Position numbers and translations under genes: made by a program | Assembly (NCBI GenBank): GCA_922989275.2 | Contig: OV277862.1 | Span: 21,433,543-21,497,542 of the forward strand | Length of the DNA stretch: 64,000 nucleotides | Source of the DNA: Gari tellinella | Taxonomy: Eukaryota > Mollusca > Bivalvia > Cardiida > Psammobiidae | Direction of reading: 5' to 3' | Notes under the pieces: model-generated | What the model was told of the DNA's origin: nothing | What the model saw: the letters and a program-made list of their open reading frames with translations, nothing else | Database searches by the model: none | Shown here: positions 1-10,500 of the stretch, in pieces | How positions within the stretch are numbered: the first letter of the stretch is position 1 | How the letters are laid out: every line of letters starts with the position of its first letter

Positions 1-185
1 ATATATCATAATAATTAATTCTTCATTCAATCTTATACTAGCTGTGCTATCTGAATTAATTTTAATGAAAATTATAAAACGTACATCAGTCGTTTTGTAC
101 TCCGTATCGCCACTGGTCCTAGATTAGCATATGAATAAAAGGTGTTAGGATCCCAGCACCCAGCTCATACATGTACCACTATTCT

Positions 186-262
186 ACCTAAGTGCTGATA
201 GCTCAGTCGGTAGTGTGGTTGACTAACAATCAAAAGGTCATAGGTTCGAGTCTCATTCGAAT
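186..262 (+). other. Degenerate tRNA-like sequence (tRNA pseudogene or SINE head)
   Basis: An A-box-like TAGCTCAGTCGG and a B-box-like GGTTCGAGTC are correctly spaced, and a T-run that could act as a pol III terminator follows at 268-302. A 4-bp anticodon-like stem (TTGA/TCAA) encloses a 7-nt loop with T33 and AAC in the anticodon position. No matching acceptor stem can be drawn and the T-stem has a mismatch, so this is not a functional tRNA. It is more likely a tRNA pseudogene or the head of a tRNA-derived SINE. Confidence 0.5.
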
Positions 263-477
263 CAAAAGTTTTTTTTCCTTTTTTTTTTTTTTTTTTTTTT
301 TTACAGAAGTCCAATTGTATTGACTTGTGGGTAAATAACGCAGATAAAGGACATGTTTAGTCTTTGTTGGTTAGAATCATTGTTCGCTATATAGCTTGTC
401 GAATTACGTTTTGGTTCATGACTGACACACACCATTGTCTGGATGCAATGTCGTCTGCTTAAAATTGTCGTCTGCTT

Positions 478-742
478 GAAATTGTCATCTGCTGTTTTTC
501 TCAAAGTTACGTAATGGACATTTTGACATAAAAAAACTTATTAATGAGTGACAAACAGCTTGATTCAAGATTAGACGCCGCAAAGTTCCCTCCGATAACG
601 ACTCACTGCAAACAACGCCCACAATTTGTGTCTCCTGTTGGGTGTATCCCTTAGTTCCTCTTGTCCGTATAATTGTGCACCTTGAAGGGAAGAAGCATGT
701 CCTAGACATGCACTGTAGATCGTAAGACCAAATCATGCATTG
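478..742. repeat. Fragment of MITE family F6 (GACAAACAGCTTG hairpin family)
   Basis: The stretch contains the family's landmarks: the GACAAACAGCTTGATTC core hairpin arm near 549 and the 'cgactcactgcaaacaacgcccac' type of end. Better copies lie at 42195-42557 and 54014-54365. This copy is incomplete, and no gene is visible between 303 and 1240. Confidence 0.55.
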
Positions 743-1248
743 GTTATGTTCCGTACTGCAATCACGCTATTGCAGTCCTCAGTCATTGTGCACAAACTGG
801 CACACTCTGCAACATTCCGTGCTGGTACCTCAAACCTTATGACACTACTATAACAGAGCTGGTTAACAAACGACTCGTCTAAGATGTTACCATTGTTCAA
901 TAATCCTAATAATCTTTCAAATGTGTATAAGTCTTGATACCAAAGAACAGGAGCTTCGTATGGCTGTTTTAGAGATGGAGCACTGTATTTTAAACAGGAT
1001 TGTTGTTGCTAACTACATCACTTAAGTTAACGTACGTGTCTTCACTATAGCTTGTATTAAATGTACATATGGATTCGAAGTTACTACTGGATTTGATAAC
1101 TGTTCAAATAATTATGAAACCAGCAGAATAAGATTTTTTTTTTCATTTCTGAGCAGACAGATTAGATCTACCCGATCTAACATAATTATATCTTATTAAA
1201 TTTTGCGTAAAAATTATGAAATATATGTAATAAAAAGATTTTTTTTCG

Positions 1249-1380
1249 AGGGTACGAAATAACCAAAAATATGGGTACGAAATGACTAGTGAATTTGAAA
1301 GGGTACGAAATGACCAAAAATGTGGGTACGAAATGACCAAAAAAATAGGGTACGAAAAGGCGAGGGTACGAAATGACCAG
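1249..1380 (+). repeat. Short minisatellite GGGTACGAAATGACCAAAAA
   Basis: About six imperfect copies of a roughly 20-nt unit (GGGTACGAAATGACC plus an A-run) lie in tandem, some 100 bp upstream of the CTU2 start codon. The repeats are likely part of the promoter or 5' UTR region. Confidence 0.8.
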
Positions 1381-1482
1381 TTCCCCTGTGTGTCGGTGGG
1401 AGGTTATAGTTTACTGTGCGTTTTGGGTTCTGAATTAGTTACTTCCCTTGATTTCATTTTCAATTGCGTTGTCGTTGCTGCC

Positions 1483-1538
1483 ATGTGTAGCGTACAAGAG
1501 GGCGACTTGCCTTTACGCAAGGATTCTGCTGAGAAAAG
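1483..1538 (+). CDS. CTU2: CTU2 exon 1 (start codon)
   Basis: The exon encodes MCSVQEGDLPLRKDSAEK and ends with AG before the donor GTGGGT (phase 2). The family typically starts MC..(G/E)ED, which supports this ATG although the reading frame stays open upstream of it. The missing base of the codon is supplied by the first G of exon 2. Confidence 0.82.
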
Positions 1539-4500
1539 GTGGGTTTACCGACATCTAGACACACGTATTTGTAACACGAAACCATTTGATCATATCATTG
1601 ATCGTTTGAAGATTAAAACTTGTGTTTGTTTACAAGTTTGCTAGCCGTAACAAATGGACCCGATTGTGCAATAACTGTCATCATGCTCAAAATGCTCCTG
1701 ACTGTGTCAGTTGCAGATTTGGAGAAAAAAAGTAGATTAATAGAGTAATTTTGGGTTATTCCGACACATTATAAAGAGAAAATGTTATTTATAATATACA
1801 TATTGACATATCCTTGATTCGCATAAACCGGACCCTTCCCCTATTTCCGGAAGCCTCACGAAAACGTATGATACAGCGCGTGCGATCTTCTTACGTCATC
1901 GCATGCACCGGTTCAGGTTTGGTATTATATGTGGGAAAGCAAAATAGCCGAAAAAAAATCTTGAAAAAAAAACTGGGAATTATAGTGAAACTTTGAAGAA
2001 AATTATATTTTCAAAAAACTAATACCAAAATTGAGCACATGTCCTATTTTTTAATGTCCCTTTGTAAAATAGTTTAGTATAACACTTTTTCCAATATAAC
2101 TCTAAATGTTTATTTAAGAAGTGTAGCGAGTCTCTGGAAATTGGCCTTTCACATGCAGTATCGGGGCGCTGTTAGTCCTTCTAGAAAGACCCTGTGTTTC
2201 AGATTTTTATCATTTCACTTTTATCATGTTGATTTTTTACATTTTTCAGTTTCAGATCAACCAGGGTCTTTCACTAATATGTCATTCTCCGATAGCAAGT
2301 TACGTGTCAAAATCGAGGCGCGACTTCAAGCACAATTTTCTCTTAATTTGAACTTTGTCTGCACACAGTTTGTGCTGTACAATTTTGTCTACAATTTATG
2401 CCTTTGTATTCAATATTTTTGGCAAAAAAAAAAATTACAACTACCTTAGCGTCTTATTCCTTCCTTTAAATCCGAACACTTCACGTTTTTTTCGAAACTC
2501 AGCCATTGTGGTAGTCAGGTCCCCTGATGTTTGATTATTTTTCGTATAGGAGACAGGGATTGAGGGAACCAGACTTCTGTAGCAGATTTACCTTTCGGCC
2601 TCTGCTTTACTCGTCATAGTTTGTGTTTACTGAACATTAGTTACGTTCAATACTTACTTGCAGTTAGTTATCCCTTTACAACCGTAATTCGAACACAACC
2701 AAAAATCGAACACCTGAATCATTTCGCGTGACATCTATGGTTACAAACAAATTTGCATAACCGCGCGTGACATTTTGACAGCAACACCGGTAGAAATGTC
2801 AAGAACACAAAATCGGCAAAAAAGATCAGTAAATAAGTGAAAGGGCATTTGTTGAACTTATCTGAGTATAAATAGTGCATTTACATCTAATCCCAAATTT
2901 CCCAATGCATAATTTTGCCACAAACTACTTTTTCTGTCATGAAAAATGACCAGTGGTATATCGGCTGCAAAACTTTTACATTTACCTCATTTCTATTGGT
3001 CCAGAAAAATAATATTGAGGGTTCAGACCACTAAATTTGATCAAATCTCAAACTAAGGGTCCTTATCACTTTTTATCACTTTTTAGCTCACCTGAGCTAG
3101 CTCAGGGTGAGCTATTGCAATCCTTGAATGTCCGGCGTCTGTCGTTCGTCGTGCGTCGTGCGGCGTCAACAATTTTAGTGTTTACACTCTAGAGACCACA
3201 ATTTTTATTCAATCTTTCTCAAACTTGCTCAGATGGTATATTGCCAGAAGAGTTCGAATGAGTTCGATTATGGGTGAAATCGGACAAATAGGTAATGAGT
3301 TATCTACCTTTGAACTGCTGAAAATGCCATATTTAACAGTGTTTACACTCTAGAGGCCACAGTATTTATCCAATCTTTCTAAAACCTGCCCAGATTGTAT
3401 ATGACCATAAGAGTCCGAAAGAGTTTGATTTTGGTTGAAATCGGACAAATAGGTCATGAGTTATCTACCTTTGAATTGCTGAAAATGCCATATTTAACGG
3501 TGTTTACACTCTAGAGGCCACAGTATTTATCCAATCTTTCAAAACCTGGTCAGATGGTATATGACCATAAGAGTTCGGATGAGTTCGATTTTGGTTGAAA
3601 TCAGACAAATAGATCAAGAGTAATCTACCTTTGAATTGCTGAAAATGCCATTTTTAACAGTGTTTACACTCTAGAGTTCACAATTTTTATCAAATCTTTC
3701 TTAAACTTGCTCAGATTGTATATTACTATAAGAGTTCAGATGAGTTTGATTATGGTTGAAAGCAGACTTATAGGTCGAGAGTTATCTACCTTTGAATTGC
3801 TGAAAATGCCATATTTAACGATGTTTACACTCTAGAGGCCACAAATTTTATCCAATCTTTCATAAACTTACTCAGATTGTATATTATCATAAGACTTCGG
3901 ATATGTTCAATTTTGGTTGTAATCTGATCAATAGGTCAAGAGTTATCTACCTTTGAATGGCTGAAAATGATATATTTAACAGTGTTTACGCTCTAGAGGC
4001 CACAATATTTATCCAAGCTCTCTCAAACTTGCCCATATTGTATATGACCATAAGAGTTGGAAAAAGGGTGATTATGGTTGGAATCAGACAAATTGATCAA
4101 GAGATATCTACCTTTGAATTGCTGAAAATGCCATATTTTACAGCGTTTACACTCTTGCAACTACAGTTTTCAATGGATTTTGATTATACATGTACTTGTA
4201 CACAAAGGATGTAGCTATACATTCTCGAAGGAGTGAAATTATTGTTGAAATGTAATCATTGTGGCAATAGTTACCTGCCCTTGATATACTTTGAAATGCT
4301 AGAAAAAGGCTTAATTTCAGTATTGTTTAGGCTCTAGTTATCTGCCTTTGATGTACTCTACTATACTACAGTAGGTCGACAAACTTGAGTGGATTTAGAA
4401 TAAAACGGGTGAAATTCAAAGGTAAAGCTATCAGGCTTCATTACAAATGGTGAGCGATATCAGGGCCTTCAGGCCCTCTTGTTTATTAGCTCACCTGAGC

Positions 4501-7500
4501 CAAAGGCTCAAGGTGAGCTATTGGGATGGCCCTGTGTCCGTCGTCGTCGTCCGTCGTCGTTAACAATTGCTTCAAATGACATCTTCTCCTAAACGGCTGA
4601 ACAGATTTCAACCAAACTTTACAGGAATGTTCCTTGGGTCAAGCTCTTTCAAATTTGTTCAAAGAAATATTATTTGGTGCTGAAATAAGTGTGAAAACGC
4701 TGGATTGTTCAGTTTACTCCCTCTTATCTGGAGCCCTGTCTATATCTTAGTAGATGATAACTTAAAGCAGGTTGAAAGTAAAGCAGAGTGCGCAATAAAT
4801 AATCATATGGAAATACATGTAGCTTGATAAGAAGAAGTGTCATGGATAAGGGCCATAACTCTGCCAACAATATTTTTTAAGTTATTCCAATTTGTCATGT
4901 TTTTTTTTGTCTGCAAGATAATTCCATTTACAGCTATATTAAAATGTTGTCTTGCCTATTAAGCTAAGGCACAATGACCTCAGGTGAGCGAATTAAGGGC
5001 CATGGCCCTCTTGTTTCCTAATTGTGTTTCATATAAGAAGTAACAGGGAATAAAACAAACTATTTGTTTATCTCGCAGGTTCCAGTGCACTAGTTTTATT
5101 TTAGAAAAAATATGTTCAACAACTTTAGATACATTTCACATCAAGATGGAGACCCCTTCTAATGCCCTGTCTGTAGCTATTAACAATTGATACTTTATGT
5201 CTAAACTACTGTAAATTACATGTAAAAAGGTTGACTTTTACTTTTTATGAGGTTACAGACTCTTGTTTTATGTTTTGTCTAACATTTTATGAACAAACAC
5301 TTACCCTGGGCTACATATAGTAAACATTTTGTGGTGTCAAACCTGCTGTTCGAATTTAGGTTGGCATCCCACTGAGAATGAGGTAAGCGGGCCACTATGC
5401 TTTGTTATACCCCCACAAACAGAGTTTGAGGGGGGTATACTGGAATCAGCCTGTCGGTCGGTCAGTTGGTTGGTTGGCCGTCAGTCGGTTGGCCGTCGGT
5501 CTGTCTGCAAAATCTTGTACTTTCAACTCCTCCTTCAGTTTCAACCCGATTAATTTGATATTTGGCATAAATGTTACTCAGGTGTAGTAGATGTGCAAGA
5601 CACAAAGTTCAGGTCTCTGTGACCTTGACCTTGACCTTTGGCCTTGAAATTAGTATTGAAATTGGTAGGCAAAATCTTGTACTTTCAACTCCTCCTTCAG
5701 TTTCAACCCGATTCATTTGATACTTGGCATAGATGTTACTCAGGTGTAGTAGATGTGCAAGACACAAATTTCAGGTTTCTGTGACCTTGACCTTGACCTT
5801 TGGCCTTGAAATTGGTAGGCAAAATCTTGTACTTTCAACTCCTCTTTCAGTTTCAACCCAATTCACTTGATACTTGGCATAAATGTTACTTAGGTGTACT
5901 AGATGTGCAAGACTCAAATTTCAGGTTTCTGTGACCTTGACCTTTGGCCTTAAATTTGGTCTTGAAATTGGCAGGCAAAATCTTGTACTTTCAACTCCTC
6001 CTTCAGTTTCAACCCGATTCATTTGATACTTTGCATAGATGTTACTCAGGTGTAGTAGATGTGCAAGACACAATTTTCAGGTCTCTGTGACCTTGACATT
6101 GACCTTTGCCCTTGAAATTGGTCTTGAAATTGGTAGGCAAAATCTTGTACGGCGAACTCCTTCACTTTCAACCTGATTTACTTGATACTTGCCATAAATT
6201 TTCCAAGTTTTTATGATGTAGTAGATGTGCAAGACACAAATTTCAGGTCTCTGTGACCTTGACCTTTGTCATTTAAATTGGTCTTGAAATTGGCAGGCAA
6301 AATCTTGTACTTTCAACTCCTCCTTCACTTTCAACCTGATTCACTTGATACTTTGCATAAATGTTACTCAGGAGTAGTAGATGTGCAAGACACACATTTC
6401 AAATCTCTGTGACCTTGACCTTTGGCCTTGAAATTGGTCTTGAAATTGGCAGGCAAAATCTTGTACGGCGAACTCCTTCACTTTCAACCTGATTTACTTG
6501 ATACTTGCCATAAATTTTCCAAGTTTTTATGATGGTGGCAGCACCCTGCCATTGCCAAACCTCATTGAAAATGTCTGCAGAGTGTGACAGAGTGCTGCAT
6601 AGTGGGGGTATTTATCACCTTTAGTGATAGCCGTTCTGGTTTACATTGTTAAAGAACCAATTTTAGTTGCAATAACTTACCCATCGTATAATTATAAACT
6701 GAAAATAACCAGTTTATCCAGTATCTATGTAAAACATAACTTTTATTCACATAGAAATTTGTAAGTGACTCGAAGATGCTTAGGTGTTCGAATAATGGTG
6801 GTACCGGGATACTATATTGCCTGGCATCCCTTCATTAAATAGGTTATTCATAAGTCATATACTTCGCTAATTGGCCTGGAATTGGTGAAAGTTTACATTG
6901 TTTTCAATTTGAGCTGCCAAAATAGCTTGTTTCGTCCGCCATCTTTAAACTACAATCTTATCCAATGAGATCGCTTTATAGCATGCTTAGGAATAGGGTG
7001 AGCTGTTGCCCAGCTCCTTCTTACTGGAGAAGGGTTGCGGGAACTGCTCTATTCAGACTATTCGGGTATATAAACGGGTGCAAAACGTATTTACATCACT
7101 CCAGACTGGGGTCAGCTCTAATGAACATTTACTAACCAGTAGCGGGACAATTCCCGAAATCGTACATGTGCTTCCCTAGAAATCAAAGTAAAGCAAATTG
7201 AATGCAATAGAAATATCTACCTGGCCTTATATTTGGTATCCCTTTACAACCGTTATTCGAACACCACCAAAAATCGAAAATCTATATCATTTCACGCGAT
7301 ATACATGGTAACAAATTTTTTTGCGTCACTGCTCGTGCCATTTTGACAGCTACTCAGGTAGATACCCTAAGACCAAAGATCTGCAAGAATGATCAGAAAA
7401 CCGGTAAGAATGCCTTTGTTGAACTTCTCTGTGTATAAAAATTGCAATTATCTCTATTCCCAAATTTACCAACTCATAAATTTCCCGAAAATCACATTTA

Positions 7501-10500
7501 TTGTCCACAGAAATAAACAGCAGTGTATCGGCTGCATAACTCTTCCATTTACCTCATTCCTAGTTGTCCGGACAAACAACATTGAGGGTTCAGTCCACGA
7601 AATTTTTATCGATTTTCACACTGGGGGTCCTTATCACTCTTTTCCACTTTTTCATATTCTAACTAAATTTCGTATAACAAGTAACCAGAAATAAATCAAA
7701 TATTTTTTTATCTTACAGGTTCCAGTACACCAATTTTTAGAAAAAATATGTTAAAAACCTTTTAGAGGAATCTCCTTCTATGTTTCAGATTCATTCCACA
7801 TCAAGAGGGCCATACAGACCATACAGCTTTGACAGTATGTCTGAAGCTTATAGGGCCATAAAGGAGTCAAATATGTCAATCAGAGGGGCAGCAAGGCAGA
7901 AAGTGTGCCAGTTGTAACTTTGTTGGACAGAGTCAGTGGCAGGGTTGATTTTGATGTCATCAAGTCTGGAAAGGTCCCATTGTTCAGCCTGGAGCAGGAG
8001 GCTTTGCTGACAGAACATATCAAAACAATGGCAGAAGTGGGATATGGCAACAGCCGGACTGAGACCATTAATCTAGCCACAGATTATGCGGTTTATCTGG
8101 GTCTACGTGAGAAAGAAAAGCCCCTCACAGACCGCTGGTTGTATAACTATCTCAGTTGTTGGCCATAACTGAAAGTCAAGGCTCCAAGGAGCTTAGATAT
8201 AGCCAGAGCCAAATGTGCAACCCGTCAAGTCATAGACAGTTATTTTCTAGAGTTGGCTTCAATCATGACTAAATACAACCTAACTAACCAACCCCATCTG
8301 ATCTACAACATAGATGAAAAGGGATTAAATACAGACCATAAGCCCCCTACAATTGTTGCAGGAGTTTCAAAACAAAACTCAGGCCATAACTTGTGGCAAG
8401 TCAAAAACAGTAACTTTAATTGGATGTTGTAATGGTGTTTGGCACCAAGTTCCACCTTTCTTCGTTTTCCCGGGGGAAAGGATGATGCCAAGACTACTGG
8501 AAGGGTCTTCACCAGGGACAGATGGCACTGTGTCTTCATCTGGATGGTCAAATACTGAGATATTTTCTGATTTATATGAAGACACCTTGCAAAGTTTTTA
8601 CCAGAGAGAGATGACGACACACATGTGCTAGTGCTATATGATGGACACAAAAGTCATGTGTCTCTTGGACTTATTGAATGGGCTAGGCTCAACAGAATCA
8701 TTCTGTTTGTTCTTCTACCTCATTGCAGCCACCTTTTGCAACCTCTGGATGCCGGATGCTTTGGACCATTTCAAATAGCCTGGAACACAGCATGCCACCA
8801 CTACATGAGGGAGCACGGTGGTAGAATCATCACAAGATTTGATGTTTGTGAGATGGCTTGTACGATCTATGCCAAAACACTATCACCCTGTAATATAGTA
8901 TCTTCTTTTAGACGTTGTGGTATACATCCCTTCAATTCATCTGTCATTGATGATAGCCTTGTTGTTGCCCCATCAACCCCTTTTAAACACCCAGCAGTTG
9001 AAAACTCTACATACGAATCCCAGCAGAAATCTGCAGACCTCTTCTTGCAGGAAAAAGGGGGGAAAATCCTCCAAAATGTGCAAGTTGCCAAGATTAGGCA
9101 TACTCTTAGCAAGGTTGTTGGAGGAAAGCCCATTACAGAAACAAATATAACAGAGCAAATAAAAGACCATATCAACAAACAAAATACTAACAAAAGACCA
9201 AAACCTTCAAAGTCTCAGAAAAAACCACTGGCACCAGAGTCGTGGACTTATAATATATATCGGTAGAGGTATAGATAAAGTAAACACATACACATACACA
9301 TAAAAAGTCCATGACTCTGGTGCCAGGGATCTATATCTAGAAGATTTTTCCCCACCGATTAGCAATGTCTATGTTATTGCATTGAAATTTAAAAAAAAAT
9401 AAATAAAAAAAAATAAAAAAAAAAAAAAAATCTATATGGGTTGACTATTGGCATCTACCTGTCTGCTATCTATTATTATAAGACCATGGTATGTAACCAA
9501 TTCTACACCGTGTCACTTCAACCACAAGAATAACTATCTAAAACGCATTCAATCCAAACCAAATCTTTTGCAATCCATAGAAAAGATATTTTTTATCCAA
9601 AATACACTTCTTCGACGGTTGATTTGAATACGTAACTACAAGAATCAAGATTGAAGCCGGTATTTTACCAAACAGGGGTTTCCTCCACCCCCTAGCTTCC
9701 GGTTGACCTCGGGTCAAGTTAAAGCGTTTGTAAGCGCAAATTTCATTGGCTGAATAATTCACGCGAGAGTATTCCCGTACAGTAGACAATACGTTATTCT
9801 TTCCCGCTTAAACGCAAACAAAACGCAAACGCATGTCACTAAAATGTTTTGAATGACAGCTTTTTACTATTTTTTAGTATTAATTTTAATCTCAATGGCA
9901 AACAATTTGGAGCCTAGTCAGACGCCTGGTTACCTGGTGTCTGATCAGCCTCCAAATGGTTTGCAAATGAAATAATAGTATTAGTATAAACGCGTTTATT
10001 TGGAAAGAATAACGTTTTCTGTACTTGACGTCATTCGCGCGAGCGTCTTCCCGCGCTTCTGTCAAACTGAATAAACTACTGATTACAGCGTCACATTGTG
10101 CGCAGTTGTGCTGAACTTATATTAATGCAAGACTTTAATAACTGCATGATTAACAATTTCAACCAAAAATCATGAGAACGATATATATTTACACATCTTT
10201 CCGGTATATACATTCTTTTTTCAATCAGCCAATCAAATCGCTCGTCGCAAACTTTACTTTCATTTCGTCTAAACCGGAAGCTAGGGGGTGGAGGAAATCC
10301 CTGTTTGGTAAAATACCGGCTTCAATCTTGATTCTTGTAGTTACGTATTCAAATCAACCGTCGAAGAAGTGTATTTTGGATAGAAAAATATCTTATCTAT
10401 GGATTGCAAAAGATTTGGTTTGGATTGAATGCGTTTTAGATAGTTATTCTTGTGGTTGAAGTGACACGGTGTAGAATTGGTTACATACCATGGTCTTATA

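Larger units (their letters stand above)
2669..6811 (+). mobile_element. Pogo/Tigger-like element A, transposase deleted, carrying three nested Helentron-like insertions
   Basis: It begins TATCCCTTTACAACCG with TTCGAACAC following, and ends with the inverted form (GGTGTTCGAATAATGG...GGGATA). Both ends are flanked by TA. Its non-inserted parts (2700-3080, 5018-5400, 6640-6811) match element B at 7237-12891. At about 5150 it jumps from sequence equivalent to B's ~7803 straight to B's ~11250, so the whole transposase region is gone. Insertions occupy 3085-4483, 4488-5014 and 5404-6640. Confidence 0.85.

Noticed and set aside
186..262. Functional tRNA-Val(AAC)
   Set aside because: A and B boxes and the anticodon loop are present, but no acceptor stem forms and the T-stem is mismatched.
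1282..1644. A separate 120-aa protein covering the CTU2 exon 1 region
   Set aside because: Only the stretch from the ATG at 1483 to 1538 looks conserved. The upstream part is a translated minisatellite and the downstream part is intron after a GTGGGT donor.
8303..9193. Minus-strand frames of 68-115 aa opposite the pogo transposase
   Set aside because: Shadows of the transposase coding strand with no recognisable domain.
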